From assembly GCF_002201475.1 (NCBI RefSeq), contig NZ_CP021422.1:1612001-1676000 (forward strand): a DNA stretch of 64,000 nt, in the 5' to 3' direction. The translations under genes and the position numbers were made by a program. How positions within the stretch are numbered: position 1 is the stretch's first letter; each line of letters opens with the position of its first letter. This document shows positions 1-7,780 of this stretch, in pieces. The notes under the pieces are model-generated. The model saw only the letters and a list, made by a program, of their open reading frames with translations. It searched no databases and was not told the DNA's origin. This DNA is from Acutalibacter muris. GTDB lineage: Bacteria; Bacillota; Clostridia; Oscillospirales; Acutalibacteraceae.

Positions 1-1467
1 CAGGCCAGAGGCCTTGAGCCCGGCTTTGCCAGCCGCTGTGTGCGGGACAATATGGAGGGGATATATAGAGCCGTCAAGGCAGAGCGTGTTGACCTGCCGC
101 TGATACTGTATTATAATCTTCATAGGGACAATCTTGACGAGCGCTACGCCACCGCAGACATGATCTGCACCGAATCTCAGGACGTGTTGTCAAGGGGTTG
201 GCGTGACCTGCCGCCCCTATGGCACCCGGTGCTCTCCATGAAGTTCGGGTCCTCGGCTCCCGGCAGGCCCGCGCCCTTTGGCATAATCCACTCCTGCCCG
301 GGGATGGACTGGCGGCATACGGGCCTGCCCACGGCCGAGTACCTGTTCTGGATGAGCGGCGTGGCCGTCGGCGGCGGGAGTATTTGGCACAGTATTACTG
401 GCTTTTGCGGCACCATCAGCGATAAGAGGCTGTTAAAGGCGCTGACCGAGGTGAACCATAAGATAGCGAAGATAGAAGGGGACATGGACAGCGCAAGTCC
501 CCGCTCCGACGCGCTGCTGCTCTGGGGCGGCGGCAAAAGCGCCGAGGGCTGGGCGGATATCCTGATGAACAACCAGCTGCAGTTCGACCTTGCGGCCCCG
601 TATCAGGCCACCAGGGAGCGGCTGGCGGGATATCCCCTGGTCATAGTGCCGGAGGGTTTCCCGCTGGAGAACGGGCTGCCAAAGGTTTTGGAGGAATATG
701 TCAGTAAGGGCGGCAGGCTTATCTTTGAGGGCGCGGACAGAGAGCAGCTGGCGCCTGTGGCGGGGCTTCTGGGCATTTCAGAGTCAATAAGCGCCAGCGA
801 GTCCCTTACCGCCTGTTACTGGCAGTTTGAGCCGGAGGGCGCTCCTCTGCGCGGTGAGGAGTTCCAAAAGACGCCGCTATTGCCTCATAGAGGACGGACG
901 GCTTACTGTAAGCCCTTGCCGGGAACAGCGGTCCTGGCCACGCTGGTGCCGCCCTTCGCTCCGCTGAATTCGGTGGGTGCGCCGCCGGAGCGGGCCAGTA
1001 TGCTGGTGGAGCACACAGAGCTGCCCCTATGCCTTTACCGTCAGGAGGGGAAGGGTGCGGCGCTGACGCTGACGTTTATGCTGGGCAGGCTTATGGGCGA
1101 GTTTAGACTGGCAGAGCACAGCCGCCTTGGGAGGAACCTTGTTCGCTTTATGCTGGGAGAAAAACAGACCTTTGACATGAAGCCGGTGAACGGGCTGGAG
1201 GCCTTATGCTATGAGAAGGGGCGGGATATTCTTGTCCACCTGCTAAACGGCGTGGGCCAGCGCCCGCTGATGGACACCATAGAATACCACGGCGCAAAGT
1301 TCAGCGTCAGGCTGCCAAAAGGCAGCAGGGCGGAGGGGGTAGAGCTCAAGCTGTCCGGGGAGGAGCCTCTGTGGAAGCAGGAGGGTGAACGGCTTACTAT
1401 CGAGGTGCCCAGGCTTTCCTACTGGGATATGGTGAAGATAACGCTGGCAAAGAGGGGGGCAGAGTAA
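1..1467 (+). CDS. Putative glycoside hydrolase, C-terminal part (5' end outside window)
   Basis: The frame is open from base 1 with no stop, so the gene begins outside the window; 488 residues are visible. It resembles hypothetical glycosyl hydrolases with a beta-galactosidase-trimerisation-like middle. Roughly the first 150 residues look like the end of a TIM barrel ('TAEYLFWMSG'). Residues ~170-300 look like a Rossmann/amidotransferase-like fold ('LVIVPEGFPL', 'YVSKGGRLIF'). The last ~90 residues look like a small beta domain. A GTG at 40 could be called as a start but sits in an already open frame. The stop overlaps the next start by one base, so the two are co-translated. Substrate unknown. 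Confidence 0.6.
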   Translation, partial: QARGLEPGFASRCVRDNMEGIYRAVKAERVDLPLILYYNLHRDNLDERYATADMICTESQDVLSRGWRDLPPLWHPVLSMKFGSSAPGRPAPFGIIHSCPGMDWRHTGLPTAEYLFWMSGVAVGGGSIWHSITGFCGTISDKRLLKALTEVNHKIAKIEGDMDSASPRSDALLLWGGGKSAEGWADILMNNQLQFDLAAPYQATRERLAGYPLVIVPEGFPLENGLPKVLEEYVSKGGRLIFEGADREQLAPVAGLLGISESISASESLTACYWQFEPEGAPLRGEEFQKTPLLPHRGRTAYCKPLPGTAVLATLVPPFAPLNSVGAPPERASMLVEHTELPLCLYRQEGKGAALTLTFMLGRLMGEFRLAEHSRLGRNLVRFMLGEKQTFDMKPVNGLEALCYEKGRDILVHLLNGVGQRPLMDTIEYHGAKFSVRLPKGSRAEGVELKLSGEEPLWKQEGERLTIEVPRLSYWDMVKITLAKRGAE

Positions 1468-3416
1468 TGGCATGGTGGAGGGAAAATAATCTGCGCCTTG
1501 TGCAGATCAATATGCGGGACATAGACGGTGGTATGGACGTGGATAAGCTTATAGCGGAGCTCAAGGAGTTTTGCTGCAGCGTGGTGATGGTGGGGGCCGG
1601 GGGGATATCCGCCTTTTATCCCACAAGGCTTGAGTTCCAGCGCACGTCCCCATGGCTTGAGGACCGGGACCTTCTTGGGGAGATAATAGAAAAATGCCAC
1701 AGAGAGGGCATAAGGGTAATAGCCAGGTTTGACTTCAGCAAGACCCACCAGAGCTTCTTCCGCCGGCACCCGGAGTGGTACTACCGCTCTGAGGACGGCC
1801 GGGCCGTGCCCTATAACGACACGGTGGCCACCTGCGTCTGTGGCGAGTACCAGCAGGAGCGCGCACTGGAGATAATCGGGGAGGTGCTGCAAGGATACCC
1901 GGTGGACGGCATCTTCTTCAATATGTTCGGCTTCATTACCTGGGACTACAGCGGGAATTACTACGGCCCCTGCCACTGCGACTGCTGCAAAAAGCGCTTT
2001 GCGGAGTTCAGCGGCGGAAAGGAGCTTCCAAAGACCGAGGACCCCGGCGAGCCGGACTTTAGGGAATACCGGGCGTTTCAGGAGCAGGTGGTGGAGGAGC
2101 TGCTGGGGCGCGTCCACAGGCTGGTGAGGAGCTATGGCGACGATATAGCGGTCTGCACCTATCACCACAGCGACGTGGACATCATCCGGGACGAGAGCAA
2201 CAGCGCCGTGGACAGGCCCCTGCCCTTCTGGCTGTATAACTCCTCCTCCAACGTGGCAAAGGTGCGCTCAAGCTGGGACAATAAAATTATCAGCAACTGT
2301 GTGATAAATGCGGCGGACCTGTTCTACCGGTTCTCCGCCGTGCCCCCGGCACTTACAAGGCTGCGGCTGTATGAGAATATGGCGGAGGGCTCGGGACTGG
2401 ATTTCTGCATAATAGGCGTGTTCGAGGGCTACCCGGACCAGGACAGCGTCTCCGCCGCCAAGGAGGTATTCAGATACCACGCTGAGCACCAGGAGGTATA
2501 CGGACGGCTGGATTCCCTGGCGAAGCTCGCGGTGCTCCTGCCCCTTTCACGCCGGGAGAGTCCCGCGTACCGGGGGGTGTTCCGGGCGCTTAAAGAGCTG
2601 CACCTCCCCTTTGACTGTATTCTGGACGCGAGGGCGGCGGCGGAGCCGTCGCTCCTTGAGCGTTACACCACGGTGCTGGCCCCGGAGCTTGGGGAGGTGC
2701 TGCCGGAGGCTCTGGCGGCGGCCGAAAGCGCCAGTAAAAAACTGGTCCTGCTGGGGTCCGGCGAGATGGACGGTGAGATGCAAAAGCGGCTGGGTCTGTG
2801 CCGCACAGGAGAGATTACCGAGAACCGTTCCGCCTACCTTCAGGTGGAGCCCTCTAACGGGCTGGAGCCTCTGGAGGGCCGTGGATGGATATTGCTGGAC
2901 GGCTCCTTTGCCCGATATACCGGCTGGCCCGGGACACTGCCTAGAGTGGAGAGGGCATGGTTCGGTCCGCCGGAGCGCTGCTTCGGCCATAGGCTGACAG
3001 AGGACCGTGGACTGCTGCGCTCGCCGGGAGGTCATGTGCTGCTGCCCTGGGATCTAGGCGGACTGTACCACAGGCTGGGCTATTCGGAGTACCGGGAGAT
3101 GCTGGGCCTGGTACTTTCAGAGGTATCGCCGGAGACTCTACAGATAGGAGGAAACCTGCCGCCCCAGGTGGAGGCATTCTGGGACAGGTCAGGGGACGGA
3201 TTCCTTTTGCAGCTGCTGAACCTTACAGGCCACCATGGCGTGACGGTGGAGGAGCCGGTAAGCCTTTCCGGACTATGGGCGGAACTTCCCGGGCGGCTGG
3301 AGGTGGACAGGGTCCTTGCGGGGGGAGCCTTCACCGCAGAGGCCGGACAGGAGCGCACCAAGGTCTCCCTGGACAGGCTGGAGGAGTTCGCGGCGGTGCT
3401 GCTTAAGGAGATATAA
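1467..3416 (+). CDS. GHL6-like putative glycoside hydrolase
   Basis: A 649-residue protein with the look of the hypothetical glycosyl hydrolase 6 (GHL6) family. An N-terminal TIM barrel (about 1-340) carries the strand 'VDGIFFNMF' (146-154) and a Cys/His patch 'CHCDCCKKRF' (169-178), usual in this family. A Rossmann-like middle (~345-560) and a C-terminal beta domain follow. No signal peptide is visible, so it is probably cytoplasmic and acts on imported saccharide. The ATG overlaps the upstream stop and is preceded by a G-rich Shine-Dalgarno run in the end of gene 1. It is the sister of the upstream gene, which suggests two related hydrolases for one substrate. Activity is inferred only. Confidence 0.65.
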   Translation: MAWWRENNLRLVQINMRDIDGGMDVDKLIAELKEFCCSVVMVGAGGISAFYPTRLEFQRTSPWLEDRDLLGEIIEKCHREGIRVIARFDFSKTHQSFFRRHPEWYYRSEDGRAVPYNDTVATCVCGEYQQERALEIIGEVLQGYPVDGIFFNMFGFITWDYSGNYYGPCHCDCCKKRFAEFSGGKELPKTEDPGEPDFREYRAFQEQVVEELLGRVHRLVRSYGDDIAVCTYHHSDVDIIRDESNSAVDRPLPFWLYNSSSNVAKVRSSWDNKIISNCVINAADLFYRFSAVPPALTRLRLYENMAEGSGLDFCIIGVFEGYPDQDSVSAAKEVFRYHAEHQEVYGRLDSLAKLAVLLPLSRRESPAYRGVFRALKELHLPFDCILDARAAAEPSLLERYTTVLAPELGEVLPEALAAAESASKKLVLLGSGEMDGEMQKRLGLCRTGEITENRSAYLQVEPSNGLEPLEGRGWILLDGSFARYTGWPGTLPRVERAWFGPPERCFGHRLTEDRGLLRSPGGHVLLPWDLGGLYHRLGYSEYREMLGLVLSEVSPETLQIGGNLPPQVEAFWDRSGDGFLLQLLNLTGHHGVTVEEPVSLSGLWAELPGRLEVDRVLAGGAFTAEAGQERTKVSLDRLEEFAAVLLKEI

Positions 3417-3450
3417 TTTCTGTGATATCATTAAGAGAGGACATGAGTGT

Positions 3451-4356
3451 ATGAACGAACCTATATATGCCTATATGAAGCTTGGAACCATCGCCTTTAT
3501 GAGCTATCCAGATATCATGAAGGGCGAGGGGCCAATGCTGGAGACCATAAAAAAGCTGGCCAAAGATCCCTATTTTACGGCCATAGAATGCAGCTGGATA
3601 AAGGACGCTTCGGTCCGCGCAAAGGTGGCGGAGCTGCTTAAAGAGAGCGGCCTTACCGTCTGCTACGGCGCGCAGCCAAGATTTCTGACCACGGGGCTCA
3701 ACATAAACGACCTCAACGAGGAGGGCCGGCTTAGGGCCCTGGATTCCTTGAGGGAGGGCCTTTATGAGGCCCGGGAGCTGGGCGCCAAGGGGATAGCCTA
3801 TTTAAGCGGCAGGTACGAGGAGGAGACAAAGGAACAGTCCTATATGGCGCTGGTAAAGTCTACTAAGGAGATATGCCGCCTGGCCAGGGAACTGGACATG
3901 CAGGTGGAGCTGGAGGTGTTCGACTACGACGTGGACAAGAAAAGCCTTATCGGGCCGACCCCATACGCAAAGCGGTTTGCCAAGGAGATACGCCAGGAAT
4001 ACGATAACTTCGGCCTTTTAATAGACCTGTCCCACTTCCCGCTTATACACGAGGGGATAGAGGAGTCCGTCCTGCCTGTAAGGGACCTGATAACCCACGT
4101 ACATATCGGCAACGCTGTAGCTGACCCAGCCCTGGAGGCCTATGGGGACGCGCACCCCAGGTTCGGCTTCCCCGGCAGCGCCAACGGACAGGCAGAGCTT
4201 GTGCAGTTCCTGCGCACCCTGCTGGAGGTGGGGTTTCTCAACAGGGAGAACCCGCCGGTGCTCAGCTTTGAGGTGAAGCCCTGGAGGGAGGAGGACCCGG
4301 ACGTGGTGCTGGCCTCGTGCAAGCGTTTTCTGGACGAGGCATGGAGACTGGTATAA
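3451..4356 (+). CDS. Sugar phosphate isomerase/epimerase-like TIM-barrel protein
   Basis: A 301-residue protein of the AP-endonuclease-2/xylose-isomerase-like TIM-barrel superfamily. Candidate metal or acid residues fall at strand ends: 'ELEVFDYD', 'LLIDLSHFP', 'HVHIGN' and 'LSFEVKPW'. The frame is open further upstream, but the ATG at 3451 has GAGAGG about ten bases before it and begins the conserved part, so I use it. It lies 34 bases after the second hydrolase and 20 bases before a hydroxyacid dehydrogenase, so it is probably in the same operon. The family covers epimerases, isomerases, dehydratases and C-glycoside-cleaving enzymes; the exact reaction cannot be read from sequence. Confidence 0.75.
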   Translation: MNEPIYAYMKLGTIAFMSYPDIMKGEGPMLETIKKLAKDPYFTAIECSWIKDASVRAKVAELLKESGLTVCYGAQPRFLTTGLNINDLNEEGRLRALDSLREGLYEARELGAKGIAYLSGRYEEETKEQSYMALVKSTKEICRLARELDMQVELEVFDYDVDKKSLIGPTPYAKRFAKEIRQEYDNFGLLIDLSHFPLIHEGIEESVLPVRDLITHVHIGNAVADPALEAYGDAHPRFGFPGSANGQAELVQFLRTLLEVGFLNRENPPVLSFEVKPWREEDPDVVLASCKRFLDEAWRLV

Positions 4357-4376
4357 AAACGAAAGGAGAGAGCAGC

Positions 4377-5342
4377 ATGAAGACAGTTATTTTGGACGGC
4401 TACGCGGAGAACCCCGGCGACCTCAGCTGGCAGGGCTTTCAGGAGCTGGTGGGAGAGGGAAACCTTACAGTGTACGACTATACCCCGGCAGAGGAGATAC
4501 TGGCTCGGGTGGAGGAGGCGGAGATAGTCCTGACCAACAAGACGCCCCTGACCGGGGAGACCATCGCCCGGTGCACGAAGCTTAAATATATAGGCGTGCT
4601 GGCTACCGGCTATAACGTGGTGGAGGTGAAGGCCGCAAAGGCTCATTCGGTGGCCGTTACCAATATCCCTACCTACGGCACCTCCGCGGTGGCCCAGTAC
4701 ACCATGGCGCTGCTTCTGGAGCTGTGCCATCATGTGGGCGCCCACAGCGACAGCGTGCACAGGGGAGACTGGACAAAAAGCCGGGACTTCTGCTACTGGA
4801 ACTACCCGCTGATGGAGCTCGGAGGGAAGACCATGGGCCTTATCGGCTATGGACGCATAGGGCAGGCCGTGGGCAGGCTTGCGAAGGCCTTTGGGATGGA
4901 ACTTTTGGCGTACACGGAGCCCGCGCCCAAAGAGCCGGAGCCCGGCGTCAAATTTGTGGATCTAGAGGAGCTTCTAGGCCGGGCCGACGTGGTGTCTATG
5001 CATTGCCCGCTTTTCCCGGAGAATACCCGCATGATAAACGCCCGGCGGCTGGCGATGATGAAGCGCGGCGCATTTCTGCTGAACACTGCCCGCGGCCCGC
5101 TGATAGACGAGGAGGCTGTGGCAGAGGCGTTAAAGAGCGGCACACTTGGCGGCGCGGCGTTGGATGTGGTGAGTGTGGAGCCCATAAAAGCGGACAACCC
5201 GCTGCTGGGCGCGCCCAACTGCCTTATCACCCCCCATATCGCCTGGGCCGCCAAGGAGTCCAGGGCAAGGCTGATGGATATTGCTGTGGAGAACCTTCGG
5301 GGGTTCTTAAACGGCAAGCCGGTAAACGTTGTGAACCCATAA
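4377..5342 (+). CDS. D-2-hydroxyacid dehydrogenase, glycerate dehydrogenase-like
   Basis: A 321-residue NAD(P)-dependent D-2-hydroxyacid dehydrogenase. The nucleotide-binding motif 'GYGRIG' is at 157-162, the Arg motif is in 'NTARGPLID', and the C-terminal 'TPHIAWAAKESRARL' carries the catalytic His in the form typical of hydroxypyruvate reductase/glycerate dehydrogenase. The likely reaction is reversible reduction of a 2-keto acid such as hydroxypyruvate. The start is ATG 4377 with AAAGGAGAG eight to ten bases upstream; an earlier in-frame ATG lies inside the preceding gene and lacks a good site. It is paired with a second, divergent dehydrogenase 15 bases downstream. Confidence 0.85.
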   Translation: MKTVILDGYAENPGDLSWQGFQELVGEGNLTVYDYTPAEEILARVEEAEIVLTNKTPLTGETIARCTKLKYIGVLATGYNVVEVKAAKAHSVAVTNIPTYGTSAVAQYTMALLLELCHHVGAHSDSVHRGDWTKSRDFCYWNYPLMELGGKTMGLIGYGRIGQAVGRLAKAFGMELLAYTEPAPKEPEPGVKFVDLEELLGRADVVSMHCPLFPENTRMINARRLAMMKRGAFLLNTARGPLIDEEAVAEALKSGTLGGAALDVVSVEPIKADNPLLGAPNCLITPHIAWAAKESRARLMDIAVENLRGFLNGKPVNVVNP

Positions 5343-5357
5343 TCAGGAGGAATTTGT

Positions 5358-6311
5358 ATGAAAATTGTATTGGTAGAGCCCCTGGGCATAAGCTCTGAGC
5401 TGTTGGAAAAATATGCCGGAGAGATACGCGGCTTGGGCCATGAGTTCGTATCATATGCCGCGCGGCCTGCGGACACAGCGGAGCTCTGCGCCAGGGTCGA
5501 AGGGGCCGACGCGGTGATGGTGGCGAACCTGCCTTTCCCCAAAGAGGCGGTCGGGGCCAGCGGAAACTTAAAGTATATTGACATAGCCTTCACAGGCGTG
5601 GACCATGTTGATATCGCCGCCTGTAAGGAGCGGGGCATCTCTGTATCCAACGCCTCGGGCTATTCGGACGTGGCGGTGGCCGAGCTGGCCTTTGGGCTGA
5701 TGTTGGGGCTGTCGAGGAATATTGTGCCCTGCAACCAAGTGGTGCGCAGAGCCGGAACCAAGGACGGTCTTGTGGGAACGGAGCTTTTCGGCAAGACCCT
5801 GGGCGTGGTGGGAACCGGCAAAATAGGCGCAACGGTTATCCGTATCGCCTTGGCCTTCGGCATGAAGGTAATAGCCCACAGCCGCACGGTAAAGCCGGAG
5901 CTGGAGACCCTGGGGGTGAGGTTTACATCCTTGCCGGAGTTGATGGAGGAGAGCGATATCGTCACCCTGCATGTGCCACAGAACACCTCCACAAGCGGCA
6001 TGATAAGCCGGGAGCTTATCGGCCGTATGAAGCCGGGGGCAATACTCATAAACACCGCGAGGGGGCCGATAGTTGACAGCAATGCCCTTGCCGAGGCCCT
6101 GGAAAGCGGCAGGCTGAGGGGCGCCGGCATAGACGTGTTCGAGGCCGAACCGCCTATACCCGAGGACCACCCCCTGGTCAAAGCGCCCAACGCCCTGCTG
6201 ACGCCCCATGTGGCCTTCGCCACGGTAGAGGCTCTGGAGCGCCGGGCAGAGATCGTATTCGGCAACCTGAAGGCCTGGCTGGCCGGCACTGTCCAAAACT
6301 CAGTATGTTGA
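5358..6311 (+). CDS. D-2-hydroxyacid dehydrogenase (second, divergent copy)
   Basis: A 317-residue D-2-hydroxyacid dehydrogenase. The Rossmann motif is 'GTGKIG' (152-157), the substrate Arg lies in 'INTARGPIVD', and the acid/base His in 'LLTPHVAFAT'. It is clearly not a recent duplicate of the upstream dehydrogenase: the N-terminus, GxGxxG context and His motif all differ, so a different hydroxyacid is likely. AGGAGG precedes the ATG by about eight bases. It is the last gene of the operon; a strong hairpin follows within 35 bases. Possible substrates are phosphoglycerate-, glyoxylate- or sugar-acid-derived 2-keto acids. Confidence 0.8.
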   Translation: MKIVLVEPLGISSELLEKYAGEIRGLGHEFVSYAARPADTAELCARVEGADAVMVANLPFPKEAVGASGNLKYIDIAFTGVDHVDIAACKERGISVSNASGYSDVAVAELAFGLMLGLSRNIVPCNQVVRRAGTKDGLVGTELFGKTLGVVGTGKIGATVIRIALAFGMKVIAHSRTVKPELETLGVRFTSLPELMEESDIVTLHVPQNTSTSGMISRELIGRMKPGAILINTARGPIVDSNALAEALESGRLRGAGIDVFEAEPPIPEDHPLVKAPNALLTPHVAFATVEALERRAEIVFGNLKAWLAGTVQNSVC

Positions 6312-6342
6312 GCCGGTAGAGCTGAACACAATATCGGAGGAG

Positions 6343-6375
6343 AAACGCACTGTGCGGGGGCACGGTGCGTTTTTG
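6343..6375 (+). terminator. Rho-independent terminator of the carbohydrate operon
   Basis: The stem AAACGCAC (6343-6350) pairs with GTGCGTTT (6365-6372). An inner GTGC/GCAC pairing closes a four-G loop, and a run of T follows. Confidence 0.85.
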
Positions 6376-6474
6376 TTGGTTGCCTATCTTTAACTGTCCG
6401 AGGTCTTTAAAGGTTTCATATGTATATCGCGTACAAAAGATATGACAGTCCAATAAAAAATTATCATTTGTGCG

Positions 6475-6684
6475 TCATGAAGGATTTCAGTATATTAAGG
6501 ATAAGGAATCGAGCAGATTGTACGATAAGAATTTTCAGTCGAAAATATTCTTCTGCAAGGGTTTGTGTGGCTTAAGGATTTTATAGCCTTCTTTACGGAC
6601 TACAAGTTTATGGAGCTCTTGGCAAATACCCTGTCCTTGTCCGTTTTGAAGCTGCTTTCTGGTACAAGGCGGGGCCATGTATGA
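6475..6684 (+). pseudogene. Remnant of an LplB-type carbohydrate ABC permease
   Basis: This stretch has no intact gene but reads in pieces like the N-terminal part of sugar ABC permeases of the LplB type. One frame gives 'MKDFSI' near 6477. Another (6559-6684) gives 'GFVWLKDFIAFFTDYKFMEL' followed by 'LANTLSLSVLKLLSG' and then a stop. Family members have the order FKDFS...GLxxFxxFF...NTLxxSxxxLLFGFP, so the order and spacing fit a frameshifted, truncated gene. It lies directly downstream of a carbohydrate operon that now lacks its own transporter. Identification is by eye. Confidence 0.5.
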
Positions 6685-6781
6685 ATTTGCCCGGACGGCC
6701 TGCCCTTTTGGCATATTAATCTTTATGGCATAGAGTTTTCACAAATTTTGATATATCGTTTTCTTTGACGGTGGGATGTGA

Positions 6782-6866
6782 TATAATGTACGTAAAGGGT
6801 ACCTTCGGAGTTTCCCTCTCGCCCGAAGAGCTCGCCTTTTGCTTCGCAAAAGTATAGGAAAACTCC
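6782..6866 (+). promoter_or_regulatory. Extended -10 promoter and structured leader
   Basis: TGATATAAT (ending 6787) is an extended -10 without a convincing -35. The following leader can form CTTCGG/CCGAAG (6803-6808 with 6823-6828) or, exclusively of it, GGAGTTTCC/GGAAAACTCC (6807-6815 with 6857-6866). It also holds CTTTTGC-TTC-GCAAAAG (6836-6852). This resembles an attenuator-like leader, class unknown. Confidence 0.35.
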
Positions 6867-6911
6867 AAGCAGATTTGTGATATAAGGAGAAAAACATAGG
6901 GAGGCGATCAA

Positions 6912-7104
6912 ATGCAGACAACAGCCTTAGTGGAGGATACCGCCATAGACGGCCGCCTCGGCAGTGAGCATGGCCTGTCGCTTTATGTCCAGACCGGGGA
7001 GCGGAGACTTCTCTTTGATATGGGACAGACCGGGCTGTTTCTGCGGTTCCTACGGCTTTGGCAACGACATAATGCTAAAGCGCTACCAGACCATGCAAAT
7101 TTAG
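6912..7104 (+). pseudogene. Truncated MBL-fold metallo-hydrolase fused to unrelated tail
   Basis: An ATG with GGGAGGCG upstream opens a reading frame whose first ~45 residues match the start of metallo-beta-lactamase-fold hydrolases of the dihydropterin-phosphate-synthase-like group ('EHGLSLYVQTGERRLLFDMG'). All metal-binding motifs that should follow are missing. Around 7040-7050 the homology stops, and a different frame reads 'GSYGFGNDIMLKRYQTMQI' to a stop at 7104, apparently the C-terminus of another protein. I infer a deletion that joined two gene ends. The first frame itself stays open to 7202. Confidence 0.55.
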
Positions 7105-7125
7105 TCGGGAGCAAGGCGAGAAAAT

Positions 7126-7176
7126 GCGGAAAACAAAAAAGGTTTCTCCCCAGCAGAAACCTTTTTTGTTTTCCGC
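7126..7176. terminator. Perfect 22-bp inverted repeat, bidirectional terminator
   Basis: Bases 7126-7147 are exactly complementary to 7155-7176, with a 7-base loop. The arms contain an A run on one side and a T run on the other, so termination could act in both directions. It insulates the decayed region from the feo operon. Confidence 0.8.
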
Positions 7177-7198
7177 TGGTAAAAATTATTTTTCCCTC

Positions 7199-7227
7199 TT
7201 GACAAAAGAGGGGAGTTAGTGTAAACT
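7199..7227 (+). promoter_or_regulatory. feo operon promoter
   Basis: TTGACA (7199-7204), a 17-base spacer and TAAACT (7222-7227) lie 53 bases before feoA. Confidence 0.7.
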
Positions 7228-7253
7228 AATTAACGGAGTTAGGGAAGTCTAAC
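7214..7253 (+). promoter_or_regulatory. Two candidate iron-repressor boxes
   Basis: Two short dyads overlap and follow the -10: TTAGT-GTAA-ACTAA (7215-7228) and GTTAG-GGAAGT-CTAAC (7238-7253). The TTAG...CTAA form recalls DtxR/IdeR-family operators, which commonly control feo genes in Gram-positives. Their placement would block transcription. The regulator itself is not in this window. Confidence 0.45.
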
Positions 7254-7279
7254 AAATTGAGGACCAGGAGGGAGGCAAA

Positions 7280-7492
7280 ATGATGCCATTAACTATGGCG
7301 GCGGCCGGCGAGACGGTGACTATCCGCAGGATAACCGGGAAGGACGAGGTGCGCCAGCATCTGGCGGAGCTGGGGTTCGTGGTGGACAGCCAGGTGACGG
7401 TGGTCAGCGAGCTTGCCGGGAACCTGATACTGCAGGTGAAGGAAAGCCGTATCGCGCTGGATAAGACCATGGCGAACCGAATACAGATTTAA
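7280..7492 (+). CDS. feoA: Ferrous iron transport protein A (first copy)
   Basis: A 70-residue FeoA, an SH3-like small cytoplasmic protein thought to modulate FeoB. The conserved 'HLAELGF' and the C-terminal beta motif 'RIALDKTMANRIQI' are visible. AGGAGGGAGG sits just upstream of the first ATG; Met codons 2 and 6 are alternatives. It is followed after 19 bases by a second, different feoA and then feoB. Two separate FeoA proteins ahead of FeoB are common in Clostridia. Confidence 0.88.
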   Translation: MMPLTMAAAGETVTIRRITGKDEVRQHLAELGFVVDSQVTVVSELAGNLILQVKESRIALDKTMANRIQI

Positions 7493-7511
7493 CATCATGG
7501 AGGGATTAGGA

Positions 7512-7733
7512 ATGAGAACGCTGAAGGAGGCAAGGGTGGGTGACACCGTACATGTGGTGAAGCTCCACGGAGAGGGCGCTGTAAAGCGGCGCATTATGGA
7601 CATGGGCATTACCAAGGGAGTAGAGGTCTTGGTGCGCAAGGTGGCTCCCTTGGGTGACCCTATGGAGCTGTCCGTGCGGGGGTACGAGCTCTCCCTGCGC
7701 AAGGCTGATGCGGAAATGATAGAGATAGCATGA
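7512..7733 (+). CDS. feoA: Ferrous iron transport protein A (second copy)
   Basis: A 73-residue FeoA-domain protein with the typical 'RRIMDMGITKG' and 'RGYELSLRKADAEMI' elements. The frame also has an ATG at 7497, but the only good ribosome site, GGAGGG (7499-7504), lies inside that extension and seven bases before ATG 7512, so 7512 is the likely start. It differs clearly from the first FeoA, so the pair may have distinct roles or form a heteromer (inference). feoB starts 47 bases downstream. Confidence 0.88.
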   Translation: MRTLKEARVGDTVHVVKLHGEGAVKRRIMDMGITKGVEVLVRKVAPLGDPMELSVRGYELSLRKADAEMIEIA

Positions 7734-7780
7734 CCTTTTGCTCTATAGTTGGCACAAACTAATAATAGGAGGGATAAGAA

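Noticed and set aside
3447..3641. Alternative small frames around the start of the isomerase gene at 3451
   Set aside because: They are shadows of the isomerase in another phase, without motifs.
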